From NCBI GenBank assembly GCA_029747585.1, contig JAPEVF010000051.1, positions 1 to 64,000 on the forward strand: DNA of 64,000 nt, written 5' to 3'. Both the position numbers and the translations under genes were made by a program. A model generated the notes under the pieces. The model was given only the letters and a program-made list of their open reading frames with translations. It searched no databases and was not told the DNA's origin. Positions 11,101 through 22,500 of this stretch are shown here, one piece after another. Within the stretch, counting starts at the first letter, position 1. Each line of letters starts with the position of its first letter. The stretch is from Pleurotus djamor. Lineage: Eukaryota > Basidiomycota > Agaricomycetes > Agaricales > Pleurotaceae.

Positions 11101-12298
11101 GGGTCCTTCNGTGTGAGCTTGACGACTTGTCGAGCATCTCTGAAGCCTAGCAAGCTGACAGCAATGTCGATGACGNNGCCACTTTCGTACCTTTAATGCA
11201 GATGGGCCAGACATATCAGCGCTCAGGTGACANGGAGAGTTTAGGTGGAACGTACATGGCCGTCATCGAAACGTCGATGTTGATAAGCATTCTGCCNATT
11301 GAAGGTCGGACAGACCTGTGCAGAAGTGATGTNAGTGNACGTGACTCGTTTCGCTCAGCGAAAACCTCACTGGAAAAATCCTCTCCAAAGTTCTAACCCG
11401 CCTCCAATTTTCTGAGAACCAGTCTCGACGAAGTACGCCCTGGCATTACGTGGAAAATTCGTCCTATCCAATCCAAAGCGTCTCAGAGATTATCTTTGAA
11501 GAGCCACAAAAAAGATCACCAATTTTGCCCTTGCCGAATGATAAGCTGAAGGAGGTTGATCGCGGGAGTNGACTGTTCCAGNGACACCGATCCCCCCTGA
11601 GTNTGGATCAACGCGTTCAAGTTNCTGCAAGAAAANCGTCAATAACGATGANGACGCGTCGACGGGGGCTTGTGACGCGTACGTTGGCTTGATTGGTTCG
11701 GCTTGAGTNCGAGTGAGGGTAACTTTGATACTGGCCGATGCATTGGGGCCCAAGCGGACCTCAAGCTACAACATCCGACGCGTTGAGATGAGTCAACCCG
11801 AAAACGAAAAACCACAACAAATTTAGCTATGTACTCACCGTGGCATTGCTCTGCCCACCAAAGTCAAGTACCCTTGACGCGAAAAGGATCGCATTCCCGT
11901 CGTACGCGAACCGGGGGTTGAAATATTGCGGATACTGGACTTGAAGCTCGTGGATAATTTCTTGTCTCCGTTTACGTATTCTCTGTTCAGGTTCGAAGTC
12001 TACAATGCAGCACGAGCAGAAATTCAGCTTAAGCGTTTATTTTCGCGTTTAAGCGGCGAGCGAGGGACCTTACCGACTGAGGAAGTTGTGCGGTGATGGG
12101 TTGGAGTTGAACAAAGCAAGCCCCGATCGCGATCGATGAAGTCACTCACCGGAGTACTGGTAATACGCCTTGGTAGGTAACCTATCAAAGTTTAAGTACG
12201 CTATGATAAGAACAGATAACCGAGAAGGCTAAGTACTTAGTGATTGAGAAAGCGTTCGTTCGAACGGTCAATGGCTGGCCGGGGCGCTGCGATGGCAT
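8184..12298 (-). CDS. Argonaute (PAZ-PIWI) protein
   Basis: Core effector of RNA interference: it binds small RNAs and silences or cuts matching transcripts. The start at 12298 gives MPSQRPGQPLTVRTNAFSITK, spliced to LPTKAYYQYS and DFEPEQRIRKRRQEIIHELQ (N domain). Linker 1 is QNWTNFPRNARAYFVETG then IGGGLELWRGFFQ. The PAZ region includes LLGFRDARQVVKLT, HNITILHPECFGF and ELCAVVPGQMYRG. The PIWI domain has FIIMGADVSHPGPG, EERIHDLEEM, IIFYRDGLSEGEYQ, AFMTAGINDPRPKLTFIVV and HHIRFFP. The C-terminus is LQALSFTLCHAYCKATRSVS, PVYYADLVCSRAAF, and the stop is at 8184-8186. Slicer residues are D, E, D and, in YYAD, a fourth D where animal proteins have H. About 20 introns are present. Many single N bases fall in 10176-11709. 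No Dicer or RNA-dependent RNA polymerase gene is nearby. Confidence 0.93.
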
Positions 12299-12775
12299 GT
12301 CGGGTTGAAGTTGAACGTTGGTTGAAGTGCAGTTGAAGCGTCAGACGTGGGAAGGAAATGTGAGGTGAGTGAACGGTCCTAATGTTCACGAGAAATAGGG
12401 CGAATAGGTGTCTTATATACCAATGCCTATGCACAGCTGAGGTCGAGGGTTAGCCACGAGTCATATCGGGTGATAGAAATCCTCATGTCGGAGTCCGTCA
12501 GATATGTGCCCCGTGGGTGTCTCAGAAGAAATGGAAGCCGTCTCTATTGAACACAAGGAGTCAAGACATCGGCAAACGAGTACTTCTGACTACTTTGAAG
12601 AGAAAAACGGTATGGGTGAACAACGGAGTCCGCGGAGGTGGAACAAGAGATGATAAGCGTAGAAGATAAAACCATTCCGTAAAGTATGGACAATCAGAGA
12701 GCCAGCCAAAGGAGGGGAAAGGCAGGAAGCCCAGCGGTGACAAAGTGATGACACAGTATGATGCCGTGAAGTCGC

Positions 12776-13895
12776 TCAGCAGCAACCACCTGACTGTTGC
12801 TGTTGGACAGGGTTGGACGGAGTGATCGTCGACGACTTGTTAGCGGGACCAGAAGCCGAAGAACCCATGCTAAGGAAGAAAGATGAACGAGGTGCAAAGG
12901 CATTTTAGATCTCTAGACTCACCGGTCCTTGATTTGCTTGGCCATCGTCAAGAAGGCCTGCTCTACATTGGTGGCATTCTTGGCAGAGGTCTCCAAGAAG
13001 GGGATAGACAACTGGTCGGCGAAGTCCTGGAATGAGTGGCGACTGAGTCCTGGTCTATCTTGGTGGACATGGCGGGAGACGAACCTTTGCAACGCTGTAC
13101 TCAACAACCTTCTTGCTAGTCAGATCCGACTTGTTTCCCACCAGCAACTTGTTCACTCCCTCCGAGGCGTAGCGGTCGATCTCTTGGAGCCATTGCTTGA
13201 CATTTGAGAACGTGTCTGAGAAGCACATGAGCCAGCTGATAAAAGAGCACGTTCTGGGGTACTAACGCACCGTTATCCGTAACGTCGTAAACCACGATGA
13301 TTCCATGGGCGCCACGATAGTAGGATGACGTGATGGTGCGGAATCGCTCCTGACCTGTGGAAAACGCAACATGAGTCACGAGATACAGCGTAAGAATGGC
13401 CGAGACTCACCAGCAGTGTCCCACTATTGAAAACGAAGATAAGAAAGCAGGTTAGCCAATGTGCGGCAGAAAACGTGTTTTGAGGACATGGAAAGGAAGA
13501 ACAAGAGCAACCCCAAAACATGTCTCAACCATGTCACCGCCTTGCCCAGCCAACCTCGTTCGCTCGATGCGCCGCCGGTATGGTCCGCATGGCCATGCCC
13601 AAAGCCCAGAGGAAAGCACAAGAAGGAATATGAAGTACCCACAATCTGCAACTTGACGGTCTTGCCTTCCAACTCTATTGTTCTAATCTTGAAGTCGACT
13701 CCAATGGTGCTGATGTAGCTCTCGGTGTAGGTGTCGTCGGCGAAACGCAGAAGCAAGCAAGACTTTGTGAAAAGAAGTCAGAAGCTGCGGCATGATAAAG
13801 GGAGAAAACGAGGGCGGGCATTGACTCACCTTGCCGACACCGGAGTCACCGATGAGGAGGAGCTTGAAGAGGTAGTCGTACTCGCTGGTGTGCAT
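12776..13895 (-). CDS. YPT1: Ypt1/Rab1 small GTPase
   Basis: Rab-family GTPase that controls ER-to-Golgi transport and early autophagy. The start at 13895 gives [22 protein letters not shown]-binding motifs are all present across exons: P-loop GDSGVGKS, switch [21 protein letters not shown], switch [30 protein letters not shown], and [14 protein letters not shown]. The C-terminus is QQQQSGGCC, the double cysteine that receives geranylgeranyl groups for membrane anchoring. Switch regions match Ypt1/Rab1 rather than Sec4/Rab8. At least six short introns interrupt the gene. The family is so conserved that identity is secure. It is transcribed in the same direction as Argonaute, whose start lies 478 bp downstream of this stop. 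Confidence 0.95.
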
Positions 13896-15854
13896 GATGA
13901 GTGGAAGGAGTAGGGCGGGGAAGACGATGAGCAAGGCAGTTGAGTGGGATGAAGAGGGTTGTGACTGAAGTGGCAAGGGCAAGAGTGACAACCTGGTGAC
14001 AACGCGTGTCCGCTCAGAACAGCCGGAAACTCCGCCCGGCCAATCCACTTGCCCTTTCAAGCGCCGACGCTCGGGCCATCAAACGGACAACCTACCACCA
14101 TCATTGTGGACCTCCAAAGTCACTGTGTCAAGGGCCGACTGGATGTTCCCTCGGGCAGCTCTCGGGCTCGACGGCTTGCTTTCCGTTTTATCTCTGAAGT
14201 AGGGTCTGTGGTTTGCCGCGACGACTTCTGGCTGCACCAAAAGCTTTTGAAAAAGGGAGGCTATCAAAACTGTCATATACTTGGACACAATCTCATTTTG
14301 TTGATGATTCGAACAAATCTCAAACAAATACAATGGTTGTGATCATTGGGGCTGATGCTATGTGACGCTGGACATGCTTTCGTAGAAGAAACGCTCAGGC
14401 CAATGTATGGCGTCGCCGCTCGACTACCATCGTTATCATCATTCCGGACCGCCCATGGCCGATTATGTTTTTCTGGGGTTCGACGGCTCGTTTTCTGCCC
14501 TTCTGCTCGTTGTTTCTTCCTCTCTGTCCTTTGGTTTGCGTTTGCCTATATCTCCGCCTACGATACTTCGATAGTCTAGGATTGGGCGTCAGCATGATCG
14601 CGGGGAGTTCGCCAATGGATTCCAAGCACGCTAAATGTCTCCAGTGTACAAAGACATTCACATCGGTTCATAAACTCGCCCTGATATTGAACTATCACAA
14701 GTGTGTATGACGCTTTTTTACTGAGCAATAAGTACCATGGTTTTAATAACCTTCCATTACGCTATGATCTTCGTCGTTCACAGTGTAAAAATTGTACGGC
14801 AACCGGCAACTTCAACAGAGATTCTAGAGATTGCAGGATGCCTTGTCGCCCGCCTATCCCGTCTTTTCTTCCTCTGCCTGCTGTTGACTCACCGCACATG
14901 CTATATACCCAGGTATATTGTTATTGAATTGAGAGGCTTCATCTCCGACAACGCGACCCCTCGACAGCACTGAAGGCTTCCAACGATATAGTGTCAGTAC
15001 TACCGCCAACGTAATTTAATCCCATACACCACTAAATATCATCCTAACGTGGATACAAACGGAATACCTCCTGTCATGATAAGATAAGATAAGATAAGAT
15101 AAAGGAACGGAGCTGAAAAGGACTTCGACGCTCCTCGAAGTCGTGGTCAGAGTTACGACTTGAAAGTTGACCATCATCAGCATCGTGTCACCTCCCTTCA
15201 TAGCTCTGGTTCCTTCAAGCAGAACAAGACTGATCTCACGCTCGACCGCTCGCTTTGCTGTTGCCCACCATAAAAACTTTTTTCCACCTCGAGGCACCCG
15301 ACTGGCCTTTCGAAGGGTTCCTGAACCCCTGCTTCGACCGAGCCACCCAGGCATCAAACGACGGCGACAACCTCCACCACTGCCACCACTTCAACGAGAG
15401 CTGTTGGAAACGGGGACCTGGAGGTTACCATACACTATCATGTACCTCGACGCCTAACCGAACCTTGCTGTGCTGCTAACGCTAAAGAATACACATCTGC
15501 TACCTGTATCTCTGGCTCTGAGCTTCCATAATTGATGCAATCAATCGATGTGTTTTCCGTATGTTTCTGACAGAAACAATGGTGGCTGAGAACCAGCTCC
15601 AAGCGCCTGCACAGACACCGTGACATACCACTAGGAACCTTTCGCCGACTACCTCCAAGTACGCGCTCCACGCCTCGGGAACCCGCCTAAGCCATTTTAG
15701 GACACTACTTCTCAAAGACGGTTTGCGAATCAATTCATCGCGAATATCTGGCGCGTCGAACAGGCGAGCGTGTCTTCATCTCCAAAAGTTGAGATTTATC
15801 CTCCCGCCCTTGGGATCGACTGCAAAGAGTCCTGCTTTTTCTTGAGCCTGAAGG
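13896..15854. other. Intergenic region of about 2 kb
   Basis: Upstream region of both YPT1 (minus) and the aspartic protease (plus). Reading frames up to about 110 codons occur on both strands but none gives a recognisable protein or matching splice sites. It contains a five-unit GATAA array at 15078-15102. Confidence 0.5.
15078..15102. repeat. (GATAA)5 microsatellite, possible GATA-factor site cluster
   Basis: Five perfect tandem copies of GATAA. The core GATA with 3' A is also the binding site of fungal GATA factors (nitrogen, iron and light regulators). It lies about 750 bp upstream of the aspartic protease start. Function is inference; it may be a neutral microsatellite. Confidence 0.7.
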
Positions 15855-17799
15855 ATGGAGTCTACGCGCTGGACGATGCTATGGTTTACGGTGATATCTC
15901 TCGCTGGGATGCCTTCGGCCGCGCAGGGGGGTTTCAAGCTCCCTATGCAGCGCGTTTATCGCGAAAGCGGACAAATCTATCGCAACTCGTTCACAACCCA
16001 CGCCCCAATAAAGAACGTTCATGAAAGGTGCCTTTTCTCCCGCCCTTACATACTACCTATCTAACTTGGGCTCGCCGCGCCAGTGCTTACATGGTCTCCG
16101 TAACGTGCGTCCATATGCTCATCCTTTCTACTTGCCACACGGGTTTATCATGGAACTTAGAATTGGCGCACAAAAGCTTCCAGTGATAGTAGATACTGGC
16201 TCCTCTGATTTGGTAAAATTAAGCACCTCTGTCATGCGCTCGAGTTCTCATGGAAATGCTCCCGGCAGTGGGTTGTCTCCACCAAATGCACGAATACGGA
16301 CTGCAACAGCGTCGGAAGATACCAGTATCTCACGAGCACCCTCGTCCCCTCTCACGAACCATTCCAACTCAACTACCTGTCCGGCAGTGTCTCCGGGGAT
16401 GTCAACTTTGAGACTATCGTCGTAGGACCATACGAGATATCTCATCAAGCTTTCGGCAAGTGATCTATTCCCCTTTACACCCCTCTTTCCCTCTCGTCCT
16501 CGTTTTTGCCTTTCTAGTCATCGAACCATCGGCTCAATCCCTTATTAGCTCTTGCAAACGACACCAAAAACCTCGGCATGTCCGCCACCGGAAACTCGGG
16601 AATAATGGGGCTCTGCTTCGGCCCCGCAGCATCCATCTCCCCCAGCATCGGCGGTACTCTCATGGATAACTTGTTCGCTTCCCTCCCCGAGTCCGACCGC
16701 TACTTCGCCTTCAAACTCGGTCGGGACGTCACCACCAGCACAAACTCTTCAAACGACACACAACCCCAGCCTGGATCCTCTTCGTCTCTCACGTTTGGTC
16801 AAATCGATACAGACTACATCCAATCCCTGGACGATGTGACGTTCCACGCTGTCTCAAAAGCAGGCACAAGTGACTATGACTTCTGGAAACTATCATTACG
16901 CTCGATCACCATCAACTCGATACCATTCGAGCTGTCCCCGTCTTTAGTCCCAGGTGCTGACTCGCCTATCGCCGTGCTGGATACTGGAACGACGCTTATC
17001 CTCGGGCCTACCGTCGACGTTGATGCTATCTACCAAGTACTCGGCCAGGGCGCAAGAAAGGATCCATTTACCGGTGCATACTACATCCTCCGAAACATCA
17101 GTTTGAATGTTAGCTTCCGCCTCGGCGATAAAGACTCCGAAAAGGAATATCCCATCCACCCACGAGATATGAGCTGGGCTGAAGGTAGTCAACAACCTGA
17201 CGAATGGTGCCTAGGCGGCATTCAAGCCAACGACGGAGTCAGTAAACCCATGTTGATCTCACCCTTCGGTGCCTTGCGCATCCATGCATCAATCCCTCGT
17301 TTATTGATTCATCAATCCTTACACAGGTTAATTCGGCGGACTGGCTTTTTGGGACTACGTTTCTCCGCGTGAGTTTCACCATCCTCCCTTGTTCACGTTT
17401 ACGTTTATATTCTCAACATCTCCCCCTTGGTGTTGTTGCTCTTTTACGTGGATTGCTAATTTGTTCCTTGGGCAGAACGTTTACGCCGTTCATCAGGGCG
17501 CTAGTTCCACAAACCCACCCCGTATAGGCCTAGTGAATCTCACCGATCCCGCCACCGCTGCCGCCGAGTTTAGGAAGGAAAGGGGGGCAGGAGAATCACC
17601 TATCCCAAATACGAACACACCCGTGCGCAATCACAACCACAGTAATCAACTCAAACAATCATCATCCGAATCCATCACTTCGTACATCGCATCGAGTCTA
17701 TGTGGATTCATGGGTGGCGCCGTGATGACAACCCTATTTCGAGCAAGAACACTCATCTCGTCAAAAGGATATAACAATAATGGGGTGGTGAAGATCTGA
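15855..17799 (+). CDS. Secreted pepsin-like aspartic protease (A1) with C-terminal anchor
   Basis: Endopeptidase of family A1, acting outside the cell or in the secretory pathway. The start at 15855 gives a signal peptide (MESTRWTMLWFTVISLAG..SAA), then a short propeptide (GGFKLPMQRVYRESGQ). The first lobe starts AYMVSVTIGAQKLPVIVDTG with active site VDTGSSDLW; the second active site is VLDTGTTLILG. The C-terminal lobe ends with NSADWLFGTTFLR and NVYAVHQG, then a Ser/Asn-rich linker and a hydrophobic segment (SYIASSLCGFMGGAVMTTLF), which suggests a membrane-anchored or yapsin-like form. The Thr/Ser/Asn-rich stretches suit O-glycosylation. One intron (about 16457-16550) appears to use a GC donor (GCAAGT). 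The first exons were chosen because splicing restores YMVSVTIGAQ. Confidence 0.88.
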
Positions 17800-18981
17800 A
17801 AGGTGTAGAGGTGCAATTTGAGAGGTTTACTTGACCGCTTGGCAGGTGAAGTAGCGTAGGGGAAAGTAAACCTGACCTAGGACTCATGCTATCGTAGTCA
17901 AACAAGGTTGTAACCCTCCTCGGCGTCAAGTCCAACAAAAATACTAGTCGACGTGATGCCTGGTTCTTTTTTCAAATGGTTCCAAAGGTTCCGTTCTGCT
18001 AGAGGGGCGGCTCGCACGATGTTTACGCCTGCATGGCACTTGTGGCGACCTTCCAAGAAAAGAAAGTATCCACTTGTTCATCTTGATGTAAGTAACGCCG
18101 CGGATGTCCAGAGAATCAAAAGCAGAGTGCTAAATGACGTTGGAATTGGCATAAACGACCAGTCGAAGGATAATGGAGAGCCATGGAACCAAGCTGCAAT
18201 ATCGTGGGTAGCTCTGTTTGAGAGGAACTTTAGCATTGAGAATGTTCAACTCTGGTGATCTGAGGATCTTTTCGTGTCGACACCCGACTCGGGCGGTGAA
18301 CCCTAAGAAGCGGAAGAAGCATCAAAAATTGACAAGCAGGCGGGAGAACAGGTTGTACTGAGATATCCACCCAGATCTTGCACGCCATTACGTGCATGGC
18401 GCGAGTGCGAGTGCCAAAGAATGAGAATGGGTGCACGTTGCGTAAAGAAGCACGGCCATGGCTGAGATGCGAGTGCGTGCAACACAATCTGCAACCAGGA
18501 TCCAATATTAAAATTGATGAGAAAAAACACGTTGAAAGGATAAGAACGTTTCTGTAGCAGATCCGCCAGATTGTGCGTATCTGGGTTGGTTGAAAGTAGA
18601 AGCCAATGGTCGTCAAACGTGTAAAGCAGTAAAAGATGTAAATTTCTTGGCTCGTGGAAGGAAGCATCCTGGCTCTCAAGAGGTGCGTACAGCAGAAACG
18701 AACGGTTGGCAATGCAAAGATAGCAGAGATGCGGACCAGGGAATGGGAAGCGCAAGGACCGAGGCTTCGAGCTGCAGCGGATGTAAGGCTAGTCAGATTC
18801 CGCAGGGAATCTGTGTCGCTAAGAGCGCAGTCATCTCCGAGGAAGAAGGTCCATGGTATAGAGAGGAAATAGGCGATAATACAACGCTACAAGCGTGATT
18901 TAGGATACAACGTCAATAAGACGCACAAAGAGAAGATGCACGGGATGCACGAGAAGCGTATCTACGTCCTTCTTGGTGCTC
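17800..18981. other. Convergent intergenic region with a doubtful small ORF
   Basis: The only plus-strand frame of note is 17953-18258 (101 codons, basic N-terminus SFFKWFQRFRSARGAAR). It has no recognisable homology, intron or upstream signal, so I do not call it a gene. Overlapping minus-strand frames of 150-160 codons at 18230-18755 conflict with each other and look random. Confidence 0.4.
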
Positions 18982-19517
18982 CTATTTCTGCGGAGTCTGG
19001 ACGACGTATGCCGGCTGGTACCCAGGATGGTTGGGCGCGACAAAGTTCTGGTTCTGGTTCTGAGGGGGATAATAGCCAAAGTTCTGTGCAATCTGAGGCT
19101 CCCATTGACTGGGGGAAGGAAGGGGGCAATGTAAATTAAACAATAATACGTGTAGGAACTCGGTGCTCACCTAGGTTGCTGTATTGGGGCCTTGAACTGG
19201 CAGATACTACAGATCCAAACGTGGTCCGACGAGAGGGGGATGATAGGGACGAAGAAGAATTCGAACCACATCTTGCTCTTCGCGGCGACTATAGAAGCTG
19301 CTTCGATTGTAAACGCTGGGTTGTCAATTGGCCGAGTTTGCGATAGCCTGCTCACCGTTATGGCATCTTGGACATATCCGAGGAGGTTGGTTTGGTTCTG
19401 GCTTAATTTGCGTCTGACAGCCAACTGTGCGTCGTCGGACGTGGGATGGAAGTCCACATGAATGGCACGATGCTACTCACAGAAAATGGGTAGGCAGACT
19501 GCACAAAGATCGTTCAT
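18982..19517 (-). CDS. Small zinc-ribbon protein (zinc-ribbon 15 type)
   Basis: Conserved fungal protein of unknown function, about 120 residues. Four short exons are joined as MNDLCAVCLPIF, GCQTQIKPEPNQPPRICPRCHN, AASIVAAKSKMWFEFFFVPI through CSICQFKAPIQQ, and SQWEPQIAQNFGYYPP to the stop at 18982. Two CxxC pairs (CPRC and CSIC) frame the signature WFEFFFVPIIPLSSDHVWIC, characteristic of the zinc-ribbon 15 family. The tail is Gln/Asn/Pro/Tyr-rich (QNQNQNFVAPNHPGYQP). Each junction restores the conserved pattern, including a codon split across CHN|AA, so the model is reliable. A soluble zinc-binding protein is expected; partner and process are unknown. Confidence 0.82.
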
Positions 19518-22500
19518 CAGAAGCTGGACTTATTGAAAAGCAAGGTCACTCACAGAACATGGCGAAATAGCGAGTAGAATGTTCGTAGAAGACTCGATGA
19601 AGGCGCAGCAGCTGGCGATGGTGCCACAAGCGGCACCGCTTCGCACGATCAAGCGTCGCGGGGTTTCATCCGGCTTTTCTAATCAGCCAGAATTTTAGAT
19701 CTCCGCTTCGAACCACTCTAGCCGCCAGAATCAAGCTAGAATCTCTTAAAATCGGTATGTTCAAAAACCTTGTCTTCGAGGTCGTGGTCCTGGATTCTTG
19801 GGATGATTCGATTAACCGGTCTCTCTACTTCCAAGCTTGCAAGTCCGTTATCAGCGACATTTACCCCCGACGCAGATATTTCGCATGACTGATCTGGTCC
19901 TCCTTGAGAAAACCTATCCATGAATCATCGTAAACGTAGCCGATTTTCCTGAATGATTACAGTATACAGCGCACCCGGTGTCTAGCGTGCACTGCTTCTG
20001 GCGGCAAGTGGCTGTGTGGCACTAAAACCTACCGCGTGAGGCTCGGATGCAATTCCTCGATCACTTACTGCTCCTCCTTCCCGCTAGCGACTAGTCTTGC
20101 TATTCATGAAACACAGTCCTTTTGGAAATGTTATTTATCGCTCGACACTGGATCTAGGAAATACCCATTGTCACTGCCAAATGTGAGTTCTGTTGTATGT
20201 ACTGCGATTTTGTGCGTACTCGAGTACTGATATGTGTGTCAAAGTGATACTTGGAGCAGAACGTACGCAGAATCGCTCTTACGCATCCCTGACGCATAGG
20301 ATTGTCAGGAAAACGGACATGTGTGCTATGATTACGGGATGGGAATGCCTTGCAGCCCCACGGAACAACGGGATCAAGCTATTCAAGCGCTTTGCCACCT
20401 TCTTCGAACTTATGTTGTTACCCTGATGACTTGAAAGGGCTGCGGAGAATCCTGTCACCAACTGTCACTTTTGGGGGGCGAGAAGGAAAGTTCAATGATG
20501 TTATCCGAACCCCATGAACTGATCATATCGTATACAGAGTGGACCAAAAGCTCACCTTGGCTCAGGTGGTGCCCGTGTTTTATCCTTTCTGATCCTTGAC
20601 AGGTGTGGATATCTAATCTCCTTCAAGACTACGCTCATGGTCCCCGATTCACCCTCTGAATCTTCATCGATTCAATGCTCTATCCATCTCAGCTGGCTGT
20701 TTGTCTTCGTCCGCGCCATCGCCACAACCGAAGCCTCGAGAACCCACCTGAGTAGCTTGAGTGCTTATCATACCATGATCCTTTTAGACGTCATCAAAAC
20801 CCACGGGGATCTTTTTCCACAAGAAACCATCGAGTCAGCTAGAAGCACAATATACACTGGAGTTAAACCCTCATAGACGCTTTCCTTGTCTTCTCATCCC
20901 ACTAAAGGGGTGCGTGGATGCAGAATGATGGGCGACTCTCTCCATTTGGCTCTCTTTGGTATCCAAAATCGGTCCCATTCCCAAACCTCATGGAAAGTCC
21001 TACCCTTTTCGATCGGCAGCAGCACCGTCCCCTCATCGACCAATCTCATGCGCTTCCCTATAATTGAATTTTTCCCATCTCAGGTCCCTCCGGAATTCTC
21101 CAGGTCCTTTGTCCTCTTTGCAATAATAATGACCTCAAAATCTGCGTCATACACAAGTCATCCCCATGCATCTTCACGACCTCGATGTCACGCCTATGGC
21201 TTAGTATCCTGAGGCATTCCACCAGCATGTTCAAGTGTCAATCTCTTGATCTCATGACCTTTTTGGACTCCAGAACCGCTCGTGTCCGTCCGCGTTTCCT
21301 CCCTCATCTTTTCGTACGTTTTTCTCACTTCTCGCTCCCTCTTTCTCCATCGCCGGAGACCCACGATTCCAAAGGACGTGGTTAATCTACTCGCTCAGAT
21401 AGGGTAGATCATCATCACTGCATCACGCCGTCACATTCGCTATTTTGCCCGTTTTACCCAAATACGGTACGAGTCATACCCCCCTCCCCACACAAGCCTC
21501 TTCCCATCTACGTCAAGCTCAGGGGGAGGCATAAGATCCATTATCCGTTTATCGACCATGGTTCCTGTCATTCCTACCCCTCGATAAACGTTGTTCGAGA
21601 ATACTGGCGCCCTCGAGTCTCTCCCCCTTCCCTTAGGCTTCCTTTCCAAGCCTTACTCACCCACTGCACTCCTTCCTCCTTCCTCGTTACCCCTCTCGTC
21701 CAGTATACCGCATCGAATCATCCGCAATCATAGGACTTGGATTAAATTGGTGGGTCCAAGAATCATCACCTTGAAGCTCAAGCCTTCTCCCTACTCCCTA
21801 ATCTCCCCTTTTCCGTTACCCCCAAATCCCTTCTCAACCTTTCTTTTCTTTCCCATTTCCCATGGACCCTCATTCTCACTGGCCCACGATCACCACGCGC
21901 CTTCGATTTGATCTACAGGCTCCCTCCGTTTTATATTACTTACTCGATAAAGCCCTCACTTGCCCACCGCCGTGGTAAACGTTAATTCACTGGTGACGGT
22001 GGCAAGGGAGTTCCTGTGTCTCCCTTCACCCTCGGTTCCTTTGTTCTTTCTTCTTCCACACCTCCGTTTATGGGTGGCTGAAAGCTGAAACCCTCGAAGC
22101 GTCGCTAGAATATCTCCCAACTAGTCACAACAACGACTTGATCGCTGCTATTACTACTTGTGCTTGAGTACATCCGGACCAGATATATATCGCTTGTAGG
22201 TCCCAAAGGAAGGGGGAGGGACTCACGCCGTAAACCCAACAAACAAACTCACAAGATTTGGAACGAACAATCGAAGAGGGCCCGCCGGGGAGCAACGAAA
22301 ACACGATCTCGGGTTCCTCGTAATAGGGTACTAGGATAACGTTATGTCTTGACCTTACTCCATAATAATATAAGTATACGTACACTTCTTGTTCTTTACC
22401 ATCTAGTAACCCTCGATGGGCAGCCCAGACCCCCTCGGCCCTCGCCCTTGCCTCGACTCGATCCGGCGAAGCGAATCGAACACTGGCCGTAAAAGTGTAA

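Noticed and set aside
17953..18258. 101-codon plus-strand frame after the aspartic protease
   Set aside because: No homology, introns or promoter signs; coding status cannot be supported.
18230..18755. Two overlapping hydrophobic minus-strand frames of 150-160 codons
   Set aside because: They conflict with each other, have no recognisable domain and look like chance reading frames.
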